A stretch of 64,000 bases of DNA, taken from assembly GCF_018687715.1 (NCBI RefSeq), contig NC_056761.1, positions 12,937,001 through 13,001,000 on the forward strand, read 5' to 3'. Both the position numbers and the translations under genes were made by a program. Numbering within the stretch: position 1 is the stretch's first letter; every line of letters starts with the position of its first letter. Of the stretch, positions 22,130 to 33,625 are shown piece after piece. A model generated the notes under the pieces. That model did not search any database and was not told the DNA's origin. It saw only the letters and a program-made list of their open reading frames with translations. The DNA is from Carya illinoinensis (taxonomy: Eukaryota; Streptophyta; Magnoliopsida; Fagales; Juglandaceae).

Positions 22130-24852
22130 ATGGCTGATCTTGCCTCTGGCCTCGCTGCTAGTCTCTTGCAGAAATTAGGCTCTCTAGTTTATGAAGAGCT
22201 CTTCTTGGCATGGGGCGTCCAGAGCGACCTGCAAAAGCTTGAGAGCACGATTTCCGACATTAACATCAACGAGCTCTTGGATGCTGAATACAAAGCAAGC
22301 AAGCAACCCCATGCAGAGGAACTGGCTTGGGAAGCTCAAAGTTATCTTATCTGATGCAGAGGATGTGATAGATGAAATTCAGTATAAAGCTTCAAGGAAG
22401 CAAGCGATTAGAGCATACGGAACCACTAGTTCAAAGGTACGACATTTCTTTTCTTCCTCCATGGCACTTTCATCCCGTTTAAAACTGGCTCACAAAATCA
22501 AGGATATTAGAGAGAGGTTAGATAAGATTAATGCCGGTAAGGATCAATTTAATCTCACTGAACGGCGTGAAGAGGTACATGTCATGCCCCTGCGGAGAGA
22601 AATGACCCATTCCGATGTTGAATCATCAATCATCGGTAGGCATTGGGACAAAGAAAAATCATAGAGCCTCTTATGAATGCCAACAGAAATGTTAATGTAA
22701 TTTCCATAGTTGGATTAGGAGGTTTGGGGAAGACCACACTTGCCAAGTCAGTTTACATTAATGATGAAACTGTAATTAATTGTTTTCAATTGAAAATGTG
22801 GGTTTGCGTCTCTACAGATTTTAGAGTTACAAAATTGATGGAAAAAATTCTTAAATCTGCTGGCCGTAAAGTTGATAAGAAATCAAGTACTGAAGATACA
22901 TTGCAGACTAGTTTGAGAGAGCTTTTAAAGGATAAAAGGTTTTTATTGATCTTGGATGATGTTTGGAATGAAAATAGAAATAAATGGGTTGAATTGATAG
23001 ATTTGCTTAATGGAGGGTCTCATGGAAGTGTCGTTGTTGTAACGACACGTAGTCACAAGGTTTCTTCCATTTTAGATCCTATTTACGCACATTCTTTAAA
23101 TGGTCTATCAAAAGAAGAATGTTTGTCTTTGTTTGTGAAATGTGCATTCAAGGAAGGTGAAGACAAACGACATCCAAACTTGTTACCAATTGCAAATGAA
23201 ATAGTGGAAAAGTGTAAAGGGGTTCCATTGGCCGTGAAGAGTTTAGGTGGTCTACTTTATTCAAAAGTTGATGAAAGTGAGTCGAATTCAATTAGAGATA
23301 ACGAGATCTGGGAATTTGAAGAAAATGAGGGAAGCATCTTACCTGCATTGCGATTGAGTTATAATCAAATGCCAATTCATTTGAAGCGATGCTTTGCCTA
23401 TTGCGTTAATTTCCCAAAGGATCATGAATTCAGTAATCTATTTTTAATTGAACAATGGGTGGCACATGGAATGATCCTCTGAATGCCTGCTAACAAAAAA
23501 CAAGATTGGAAAGATGTTGGAAACTTGTATATTAAGGAGTTAACGTCCATATGTTTCTTTCAAGATTTTGAAATATATTCGCATGATGGGTATTTCTTCA
23601 TAATGCACGATCTTGTTCATGATCTTGTGCTCTCTATTGCACAAGGAGAGTGGTTGGAAGTGGACTCTGAGAACAAATAAATTGCTCCGACAGTTCGTCA
23701 TTTGTCAATTTCATACAATGGCGCCCTACAAGATTCAAAGTTTCCAAATAAGTTAACTAGTGTGCGGACCATCATTTACCGGACCGAACCCCATGTATCC
23801 TCAGTTGAAGCATGCATATCAAGATTCAAGTCTTTGCGGGTGCTTGATTTAAATGATTCAAAATTAGAGAATTTGCCAAGTTCCATAGGTACTTAAAAGC
23901 ATTTGAGATATCTCGACTTATCTAATAATGAATCAATCAAGAAGCTTCCTAATTCAATTTGCAAGTTATACAATTTGCAAACCTTGATAGCTGATGATTG
24001 TAATCTTGAACGATTGCCCAAGGATATACGGAACTTGATCAACCTTAGGTTTCTTGCAATAACAACAAAAGATACATGCTTGCTCAAGAATGGAGTATGT
24101 TGCTTTAATTCACTTCGGATTTTAATGGTTGTTGATTGTCCAAGACTCGAATGCTTGTTTCTGCAGATGAACAGGTGCCTCACCAACCTTCGTATGTTGG
24201 TTTTTGTGGAATGTAAAAATTTGACCTCTTTGCTACTTATTATCAAACACCTAACTGCATTAAAGTCATTGTATATTATTAACTGTGAAAAGATGGATTT
24301 GATGGGAGGAGGAGGAGGAGATGTACAATATCTCAATTTGAGACTCCAGATCTTGTATATAGTTCAGCTGCCAAAGTTGGAGGTTTTACCCGGATGGCTC
24401 TTAGGATCTGCAAACACTTTAAGGAGTCTACATATCGAGAAGTGTGGAAATCTCAAGGCCTTGCCGGAGTGGTTGCCGACTCTAAAATTACTTCAGACAT
24501 TGGTGATCATTCATTGCAAAGAGCTATCATCTTTACAAGAGGGAATTTATCATATGAAAACATTAAGATATTTGAAGATTGAAAAATGTCATAAACTCGT
24601 TACTCGTTTAGAAGACTGGTCCAATATACCAGGGCTCAAAGTACTTATTTCTAAAAATGCTAAAGATGATGAAGAAGAAGAACAGGTAAGTTGCTTTTGT
24701 CTTCTTATTTGGTATGAAAGGAATTAAAATGGAATGATTTGATTAGTGAATGATCTAATAAATTAATCATATTTTATATATTTATATTTGTGCATTTGCA
24801 GCTTTTGCCTAATTCCACGAGCGAGGAGTAGTCCAAGCCAATGCCAGACTGA
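22130..24852 (+). pseudogene. CC-NB-ARC-LRR resistance gene (RGA type), copy 1, inactivated
   Basis: The first ATG is followed by a coiled-coil (Rx-N) N-terminus. NB-ARC motifs are clear: P-loop GLGGLGKTT (22712-22738), kinase-2 LLILDDVW (about 22943-22966, the Trp of CNL proteins), RNBS-B VVVVTTR, GLPL as GVPLAVKSLGG and MHD at 23602-23610. Leucine-rich repeats run to about 24.68 kb. A GTAAGT/GCAG intron (24686-24801) precedes a short last exon. CNL proteins are cytosolic immune receptors. This copy cannot make one: frameshifts near 22289 and 22655; in-frame stops at 23480, 23678 and 23894, where copy 2 has sense codons; and a TAG at 24829 where copy 2 has AAG. A gypsy-type element is inserted across the ancestral stop (24850-24852). 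Confidence 0.9.
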
Positions 24853-24855
24853 ATG

Positions 24856-27124
24856 TGTGACGCCCCCAAATCCCCACGCCCGAACACGGGGAAATCGAGA
24901 CGTCCGGATGGTGACAACCCGGGTCACCATCCCATCGACGGATGCCAAGTGTGTACAAAGGCAACAAATGTGCACAAGAAACACGCAGCGGATAACGAAA
25001 GTCATAACTAAGTACCAGAATTTTTCTTAACATAATATAAGCTGTTTAAAACATACTTAAATAAAATATTACAAAACACAAATACAGTTTTAAAACCATA
25101 AAGAAAAGCATAACATCAGCAACCCGGCAGAGCCGCATCCTCGGGCTCAGCCTCCTCCTTCTCATCCTCCAAACCTGCACCAAAAGCTACGGAACCAAAA
25201 TGGTTCCGCAGGTAAGTAAAACCCAAACACTACCAGATAAAAACACATAGAACTCAAACAATATGCATGAAACATGCCCAATGCACAAAGCCCATAAAAC
25301 ATAATTTTCCACGCACGCCAAAAATCCCATTTGGCCCAAAAACATATCCTTTCCGAAAAACACGCCAAAAGTCACATTTGGCCCAATATCTCGCCAAAAG
25401 TCCATTTGGCCCAATACCACGCCAAAAGTCCCATTTGGCCTCTCAAACCATTATCCAATTTTAACCGCATGCACCATGACCTCCCCTAGGGGTCATCCGC
25501 ACACCCTGGCTCCAGTGCCACACCGTAGAGTACCACCACACGTGTGACACCTAACAAGCGATGCCCAGTTCCGCGCCCCGCGCGTGCGTAGCCAAGCATC
25601 CTCTAGCCCTCACCAGCGAAGGGCCACGGAGTCGGTGCGTAGGGCGATGCCCGGTTCCGCGCCCGGCGCGTTCGTAGCCAAGCAACCCCTAGCCCCCGCT
25701 CCCGTCGTCTAGCGACAACTCAGGGGACATCACTCAGTTTATTCCGCTCCCGAGTGACCAGAGGAGCTCTACCGAGATAATAACCCATCCCGGCTTGGGC
25801 TCGTGATACACACGCACCCGTAATACACTTACGCCAATACACAGGCTTTTCACACAAAATCACAAATACACGTGCATGCACCATGCAATGCCATAACAAA
25901 TAATCCAACAACAATAACCAAATAAACAGGCAACTCCAACCTCCATCCATCCGACCCCCGAAACTCCTCGGACTTAGTCCGGAATCAACAACCAACAACA
26001 ATAAATAAATAGAATGAGCGATATATATTTAAATCTGAAAATAGGGTTTGGAAAATACTTACAGCGCTATACGGTAATTTTAAAAAACACCCGGCGTTGC
26101 AAACGGCGGAAAAACAGCAACGTCACAGTGAAAATTCATTGTGGCCGTGGGTTGTGAAAAACTCACTTTTGAACGGGGACAAACTAGGACACGAAATTGA
26201 TAGGGAATGATCTAGGGATGATTGTGAAGCTATTGGAAGTGGTGGTTGGCCGTGGGTGGTGGCGAAATCGCCGGAAATGGCCGGAAAACGCAAATCGGAA
26301 ACTAAGCTCGTAGGAGCTGTTCCGGTGGTCGTTGGAGGCCGGAAATGGGTGGGTTAGGACGGCAAGGAGTTGGTGATGAAGTGGTAAAGAGGTGGTGGCC
26401 GGAGGTGGAGCGACGGCGGCGGATCGAGCTAAAAACCGTGTGGAAAGAAATGGCTCTAAGTGGCTAACGGCTGGCCGGATGGGGGAGATATTTGGTGGGG
26501 TGGTGCGCCAGAGGGAGGGGGTTCGAACGAGACTGGCGGCGAGCCAAACGGTGGCCGGACGGTGGCGGTCTGGGCTGAAGAAGATTCCGGCGATAGGGGC
26601 AAAAACAGAGCAGGTGCAGCGACTTCCGGCGGCTCTCGAAAGCTAACGGCTGGTCCGATGGCTCTGAAAATTGGTGGGGATGATCTATGGTGAAAGGGGA
26701 AGAGAATGGTGGTGACGGTGCATCAAACGGTGGCCGGACGGCGGTGAACTGGCCGGTCAAAGTGGCGGCAACGGGAATGAGAAAAAGAGAGAAGACGCAC
26801 GGGACGGAAGGAAAGGAAGAAGAAAGAGAAAAGAAAGAAAAAGAAAAGGAAAAAAGAAAGAAGAAGAAAAAAAGAAAAGAGAAAAAAGGAAAAGGAAATA
26901 GAGAAAAAGTAAAAAGATGTGAAAAGAAATGAGGTCCAATCCTCACTCCGGAAAACACGCCGAAAAGAGATTAAAACCACAAAACAATTAAAAGAAATAA
27001 AACACAACATCAAATAAATTAAAAACCAATTTAAAACACAATAATTTAAAATAAATAAACCAATATATTAATTAAATTAAAAACAACCCTTCAGTGAAAA
27101 TACACGTAAAAGCGGGTCATCACA
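24856..27124 (-). repeat. 3' LTR of the gypsy-type element
   Basis: 2269 bp, starting TGTGACGCCCCC and ending GGGTCATCACA (plus-strand reading). Contains a 10-bp perfect hairpin stem GGATGGTGAC/GTCACCATCC at 24906-24932, a run of about 30-bp units with CACGCCAAAAGTC and CATTTGGCCC (25316-25440), and a long A/G tract (26808-26915). The lysine-rich and phenylalanine-rich open frames inside it are by-products of that tract. Confidence 0.93.
25316..25440. repeat. CATTTGGCCC minisatellite in the LTR
   Basis: Four to five imperfect units of roughly 25-30 bp built from CACGCCAAAAGTCCCATTTGG. The same array is present in the other LTR at 31379-31503. Confidence 0.8.
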
Positions 27125-27139
27125 TCCTTCCCCCCTTAA
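27125..27139 (-). promoter_or_regulatory. Polypurine tract of the gypsy-type element
   Basis: On the minus strand TTAAGGGGGGAAGGA lies directly before the 3' LTR (TGTGATG). It is the primer for plus-strand DNA synthesis in LTR retrotransposons and fixes the element's orientation. Confidence 0.85.
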
Positions 27140-29914
27140 AACAAATTTCGTCCTCGAAATTTGCAAGATCAACCATCATCGCCAAACAGATACAACATAC
27201 AACTCCGAACATATTTGAGAGATACATATCATCGACAACTCCCAACAAATCTAATGGTTATTAACTTCACACCATAAATTGCTAATATCGACGACGCCTC
27301 TGCTTTACCTTCCGAATTTTCATCCTATTCCAACATTGGTAACCTAATAGCCACTTCCAAAATTAACCATCAATAAACCAAATTGCACGACCAAAAGATT
27401 AATCTCCCATTAAAACTTCGAATCACTACTAAATCCTCAAAATCAACACAAAATTTGAACTCCTAAGAATCTCCAAAAATCATGCTTTCGCGCACACTCT
27501 GATAACTCACCAAAATACATAAAGGCTATATCCTCAAAATTAATATCATGAAGTATAAGCTCAAGCCACACCTAATCATAATAAAACCTTTATCACTTTT
27601 CCATAGAAAATCATATACCTCCAAAAACCTCAAATCTCCACTCATTCCTCAGTTGGCCATTGCTGCCCCAATTCGAAAACCAACATTCCGCAAAATACAT
27701 CCATTGATTGATGACAAAACCAGTACTAATCAACCTCCAGGCCCCAATTTGAAAACATATAACATCATCCCCAAAATACACCTGTCTCTTCTAAAGATAA
27801 GGAACATCTCCAAAAGGCCCAAGTCCTTCCCCACCAACCAACAAGAGCGCCTATAACCTCTATCCGATATCCCACACTTCAAGCTCATAACCTATATTTT
27901 GAATAACATCTAATCTTGCAATAACTAACTCACTATAAACTCCCATTGACTTCACATAGACATAATCAAAATGCTCTTGGTAACTCACCCACCTACTTAT
28001 ACCCTCAAAAACTTTAGTTTTAGCACAACTAATTCCTTCAATAGCACTTCACAAATAAATCTCAAGACAGGCCATACTGTTTAAATCTTCAATCCATCAA
28101 AACTATTAAACAACACTCATGAATCCTAATGTTTTATTACTTCATACATATGATCATGCTACCCACCTTTGATGCATAGGTTTCATCTTCCAAGATTCAT
28201 TACTTCATACTCCACACATGGTGACCTAACGATCTCCTTTCAAGCTATATAACCATATCCCCAATTCTCCCAACTAGATACTTGATCTCTAAAGAAAAGT
28301 ATAGCCTCACCAATTTAAATTCCTGTGTGACCTCAAGTCACAATTAATTCTTGAAGATAGACTCAACCATTAATGCCAACCATCACTCCAATTGGTAACC
28401 CACTTCAATTGTACATTCCATTCAACTTACCAAACAACTCAAAGCCAAAAAGAGACTAGGATTTATACTCTCCGAAATCCATACACCCTCACCACCACTA
28501 TAAATGGATCTCATGTACCCTTAGCTAAGATCAATAATCATTCTAACGTATAAGTGATCCATCACTTCCATTTCCAACATCCGTACCTTATCCTCAAAAT
28601 AAACAAAAATTTATTTTCTAAAACCTGCATCATCTATTATCCTCACTCGGTATGAGTCAATCCTAAAACCTATCACTATAACCTCGAGCTATAACAATTA
28701 TTGCCAACCAACATACCATTCAGTAACACGTTTCGACTGAACACTCCAATCTATTCACCACTATCACGTGTCGATCTCATACGTCCTTAGCCGAAACTAA
28801 TAGTCATTCCAACACACAAATAGTCTATTACCACTATTTCCATCATCTCGACTTATATCCGCAAATCAACATGAATCATTCCTATATTTGCTTAACTTAT
28901 ACCCTTAACATTAGCAAATAGCTACCGCTTAAAACTTTATACTGAAAATGACCTTAAACCTACTAATAATCCGTTCCTAAAAGTCTCCAGAACATGAGGT
29001 CTCAACTTCAGTCAAATTCAATACCAACAATTAAACTATTGTTTCCAAAACCTCGATGGATCTATTTCTTCCGAACCGATAAAAATCATTTCCTAAAATC
29101 TACTATTACAACCTCGAGTTAACAATAATCATTTTCTAAACTAGCTCGATATCTTCAATCCTCAAAGAAAAACACTAATTGGATCATTACTTCCAATCCT
29201 CAAAGGAATCCACTCTAGAAAAACTTTCATATCAACAACTCAACTCGAATGAACCTCATTTTTAATGATTACAAACTAATCACTCACTAGAGTAGATCAA
29301 GCTACAGCACTAAGTCTGTAAAACTAAGAACTCAATTCTCATTATAAATCAGTCCTTCGACTCTGCAATTCTAAAACCTTTAATCAAATAAGAATCATCT
29401 TCCGGAACTTCTAAGATCAAGGAACTTACATCCCATAATAGAACAATCGACTCCCAAATCTTTCAAATTCTAAAACATTAATAGATAATAAATCATTTTC
29501 TGAAATTCTCAAGATTGGTGGTTTTAATCCAAATCATTCACCTTAAAAGCTTGTAAAATCTAAAGCCCCAATTGCCACTAAATTACTCATCCGAATCACG
29601 AAATTTACCACTCGAAATTTAATTATTCCCCCCCCCAAAGCTTGTCGAACTTAACACCTTAATTACCATAAACTTATATTCCTAAAATCTATAAGGCCCC
29701 AAACTTTAAAACTTTGCTGAAATTTCATAAAATCTAACATCGAAATTTGTTGAACTTACAACCTACTACGTTATAGACCACTTCATAAACTCCACGGAAC
29801 CAAAGAACTCAATTATTCTACTTCCCTAAAAGATCACCCAGATCATGCCATTCTCTCCAAGCCTCGATAATAAAACAAACCACACAAGGCGTTCATCACT
29901 AAAGATTAGATTAG
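27140..29914 (-). other. Non-coding spacer replacing pol in the gypsy-type element
   Basis: About 2.8 kb with no long open frame. At its 3' end (27140-27175, minus strand) a short frame reads NFEDEICFKGG, like the last residues of Tekay-type chromovirus polyproteins. The rest shows no protease, RT, RNase H or integrase motif. The plus strand is strikingly poor in G (rich in A, C and T), so the element's sense strand is C-poor. Confidence 0.65.
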
Positions 29915-30360
29915 ACCCCTACCTGCCATGACTCCAACATTCTGAGTCTCCGTAACCTCGCCTCCAACGGTACCAGGAGTCACTACGTACATTCGAGCCC
30001 AACCTAAAAGCCTCTAGTTAGTTCTATCACTGCGACGAGCTCCACGGCTTCCTTGAACTCTAATGGGGCACTCACCCACATGGGCTCTATTACAAACTCC
30101 GCAAATTGGCACTCGTCCTTCCATACGAACACTTGAGGACGCTTGCGGTCGAGTTCCAGTCCGCTGAACAAACTTCTAAAGTGAACCCGAGCTACTTCCT
30201 TCACCAGAAAAACTCCGCCTCTTATGTCCTGGAGGGGAGCCCATACTCAAATTATTCTCTCGCTCCACAAGAGTGGCCACATCCACTAAATCCTAAAAGG
30301 TGAATATCCGGTGGCTGACCACCATTTTGCATATATCTGGTCGCAAACCTTAAATAAAAT
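29915..30360 (-). pseudogene. Decayed gag fragment of the gypsy-type element
   Basis: On the minus strand one frame gives GLRPDICKMVVSHRIFTF, a stop (30293-30295) and then DLVDVATLVEREN, the end of a retrotransposon gag capsid domain. After a frameshift a CCHC-like knuckle C-x2-C-x3-H-x4-C lies at 30065-30103. A segment ARMYVVTPG near 29.99 kb resembles the gag-protease linker. Everything downstream of that is replaced by non-coding spacer. Known gag role: particle formation. This copy is dead. Confidence 0.7.
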
Positions 30361-30904
30361 TCCCTTAAACATATCCTTAAAGTTCGTTGAACCTACACTC
30401 TCCTACCCTATAGCCTCGCTACATAAATTCTACAAAACCTTGACCTCAATCATCTTAAGCAACTTAAAGCTAATTCCTCTCCTCATTGCTACGTGAGTTC
30501 CCACCTTACAAAGATTGCCTAAACTATGACATTCCCTTCAGACCTCAACATCATACAAGCAAACCACATCGCAAAAAATTCAAACCTACAACACTAAAAG
30601 TTCCTGCCTAATAATAGTATCCTTGATTATACCACCTTCCAGCCACAACACCACCTTTGACCCCCTTTAAGAAAACAAAAACAGATAAAACCAAAAACCA
30701 AAACCAACACCATATAGCCAGAAACAAAAGAAACCAGCATGCAATAACATAACTAAATAAATAAAAACAAGCAAACAAGCTCAAATCAATAAAACAAATA
30801 AAACATGTCAAATAGAAACTATACTTAAAATAAATTTTAAAACATAACTTTAAAAACATTCTGGTACTACCTACGGGACATGTGGTTTTACCCAGAGCCA
30901 AACC

Positions 30905-30916
30905 GCTCTGATACCA
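30905..30916 (-). promoter_or_regulatory. tRNA-Met primer-binding site of the gypsy-type element
   Basis: The minus strand reads TGGTATCAGAGC two bases after the 5' LTR. It is the standard complement of the initiator tRNA-Met 3' end. Confidence 0.92.
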
Positions 30917-30918
30917 CC

Positions 30919-33177
30919 TGTGACGCCCCCAAATCCCCACGCCCGAACACGGGAAAATCGAGACGTCCGGATGGTGACAACTCGGGTCACCATCCCATCG
31001 ACGGATGCCAAGTGTGTACAAAGGCAACAAATGTGCACAAAAAACACGCAGCGGATAACGAAAGTCATAACTAAGTACCAGAATTTTTCTTAACATAATA
31101 TAAGCTGTTTAAAACATACTTAAATAAAATATTACAAAACACAAATACAGTTTTAAAACCATAAAGAAAAGCATAACATCAGCAACCCGGCAGAGCCGCA
31201 TCCTCGGGCTCAGCCTCCTCCTTCTCATCCTCCAAACCTGCACCAAAAGCTACGGAACCAAAATGGTTCCGCAGGTAAGTAAAACCCAAACACTACCAGA
31301 TAAAAACACATAGAACTCAAACAATATGCATGAAACATGCCCAATGCACAAAGCCCATAAAACATAATTTTCCACGCACGCCAAAAATCCCATTTGGCCC
31401 AAAAACATATCCTTTCCGAAAAACACGCCAAAAGTCACATTTGGCCCAATATCTCGCCAAAAGTCCATTTGGCCCAATACCACGCCAAAAGTCCCATTTG
31501 GCCTCTCAAACCATTATCCAATTTTAACCGCATGCACCATGACCTCCCCTAGGGGTCATCCGCACACCTTGGCTCCAGTGCCACACCGTAGAGTACCACC
31601 ACACGTGTGACACCTAACAAGCGATGCCCAGTTCCGCGCCCCGCGCGTGCGTAGCCAAGCATCCTCTAGCCCTCACCAGCGAAGGGCCACGGAGTCGTGC
31701 GTAGGGCGATGCCCGGTTCCGCGCCCGACGCGTTCGTAGCCAAGCAACCCCTAGCCCCCGCTCCCGTCGTCTAGCGACAACTCAGGGGACATCACTCAGT
31801 TTATTCCGCTCCCGAGTGATCAGAGGAGCTCCACCGAGATAATAACCCATTCCGGCTTGGGCTCGTGATACACACGCACCCGTAATACACTTACGCCAAT
31901 ACACAGGCTTTTCACACAAAATCACAAATACACGTGCATGCACCATGCAATGCCATAACAAATAATCCAACAACAATAACCAAATAAACAGGCAACTCCG
32001 ACCTCCATCCATCCGACCCCCGAAACTCCTCGGACTTAGTCCGGAATCAACAACCAACAACAATAAATAAATAGAATGAGCGATATATATTTAAATCTGA
32101 AAATAGGGTTTGGAAAATACTTACAGCGCTATACGGTAATTTTAGAAAACACTCGGCGTTGCAAACGGCGGAAAAAAAAGCAACGTCACAGTGAAAATTC
32201 ACTGTGGCCGTGGGTTGTGAAAAACCCACTTTTGAACGGGGACAAACTAGGACACGAAATTGATAGGGAATGGTCTAGGGATGATTGTGAAGCTATTGGA
32301 AGTGGTGGTTGGCCGTGGGTGGCGGCGAAATCGCCGGAAAACGTAAATCGGAAACTAAGCTCGTAGGAGCTGTTCCAGTGGTCGTTGGAGACCGGAAATG
32401 GGTGGGTTAGGACGGCAAGGAGTCGGTGATGAAGTGGTAAAGAGGTGGTGGCCGGAGGTGGAGCGACGGCGGCGGATCGAGCGAAAAATCGTGTGGAAAG
32501 AAATGTCTCTAGGTGGCTAACGGCTGGCCGGATGGGGGAGATATTTGGTGGGGTCATGCGCCAGAGGGAGGGGGTTCGAACGAGACTGGCGGCGAGCCAA
32601 ACGGTGGCCGGACGGCGGCGGTCTGGGCTGAAGAAGATTCCGGCGACAGGGGCAAAAACAGAGCAGGTGCAGCGACTTCCGGCGGCTCTCGAAAGCTAAC
32701 GGCTGGTCCGATGGCTCTGAAAATTGGTGGGGATGATCTATGGTGGAAGGGGAAGAGAATGGTGGTGACAGTGCATCAAACGGTGGCCGGACGGCGGAGA
32801 ACTGGCCGGTCAAAGTGGCGGCAACGGGAATGAGAAAAAGAGAGAAGACGCACGGGACGGAAGGAAAGGAAGAAGAAAGAGAAAAGAAAGAAAAAGAAAA
32901 GGAAAAAAGAAAGAAGAAGAAAAAAAGAAAAGAGAAAAAAGGAAAAGGAAATAGAGAAAAAGGAAAAAGATGTGAAAAGAAATGAGGTCCAATCCTCACT
33001 CCGGAAAACACGCCGAAAAGAGATTAAAACTACAAAACAACTAAAAGAAATAAAACACAACATCAAATAAATTAAAAACCAATTTAAAACACAATAATTT
33101 AAAATAAATAAACCAATATATTAATTAAATTAAAAACAACCCTTCAGTGAAAATACACGTAAAAGCGGGTCATCACA
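30919..33177 (-). repeat. 5' LTR of the gypsy-type element
   Basis: 2259 bp, with the same TG..CA ends and internal features as 24856-27124. Differences seen while reading are scattered substitutions and small indels. Confidence 0.93.
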
Positions 33178-33395
33178 GAATGTACGAAGTAGCTTGGTTC
33201 GAATTTAGATACATATATGTCTCTTCCTTAAATTGCATTAAGATATGTAAAATACATAAATAAATACATGCAGTGACATGTGTGTGTATAAAGTGCGTGC
33301 GATAGTTAGTTGGATTGATGGATATATATATTTGCTTCCATACCTATATATGTTATTATTGCTCTATCTATCTATTTATCTGTTCGGTAAATGTA
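33178..33395. repeat. Displaced 3' flank of NLR copy 1
   Basis: Continues the NLR copy 1 flank interrupted by the gypsy-type element. GAATGTACGAAGTAGC up to the ATCTATCTATTTATC stretch matches 37.16-37.37 kb downstream of copy 2. It confirms that 24856-33177 is an insertion. Confidence 0.88.
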
Positions 33396-33625
33396 CGTGA
33401 GGAATAATTTTATTATTTATTTAAAAAAGCAATCCAATTTCCAATGAAGAATTAAAATGTCCTGAATTGGTTTGTAAGTTTTTTCAGAAAGATTAATAAG
33501 TAATTTATAGATGACTTAGATTAACAACTCCAATTACGTGCAAGCATGTAAACTTTAATACAGGCGCACGTTGATGTCTATATATTGGTGACTAGGGCGG
33601 GAAATAAACAATATTATTCGGCAAA

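Larger units (their letters stand above)
24856..33177 (-). mobile_element. Ty3/gypsy-type LTR retrotransposon, pol-deleted, in the NLR 3' end
   Basis: Complete element of 8.3 kb bounded by TG..CA LTRs (24856-27124 and 30919-33177) and a perfect 5-bp duplication GAATG (24851-24855 and 33178-33182). The NLR copy 2 flank at 37.15 kb gives the empty site. A primer-binding site complementary to initiator tRNA-Met and a polypurine tract both place it on the minus strand. Only decayed gag, and about 12 codons resembling the end of a chromovirus pol, remain; protease, RT, RNase H and integrase are absent. The LTRs look very similar, so the insertion is probably fairly young. It must have moved using proteins from another element. 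Confidence 0.92.

Noticed and set aside
26464..27013. Open frames rich in Lys/Glu or Phe/Ser, repeated at 32.52-33.07 kb
   Set aside because: They come from the purine tract inside both LTRs of the gypsy-type element; identical placement in the two LTRs reflects LTR duplication, not two genes.
30608..31096. A 162-codon minus-strand frame
   Set aside because: It crosses the boundary between LTR and internal region of the gypsy-type element and its hydrophobic part is low-complexity leader sequence.
32076..32366. 96-codon plus-strand frame in the second LTR
   Set aside because: Inside the LTR and opposite to element transcription; the matching frame is interrupted in the other LTR.
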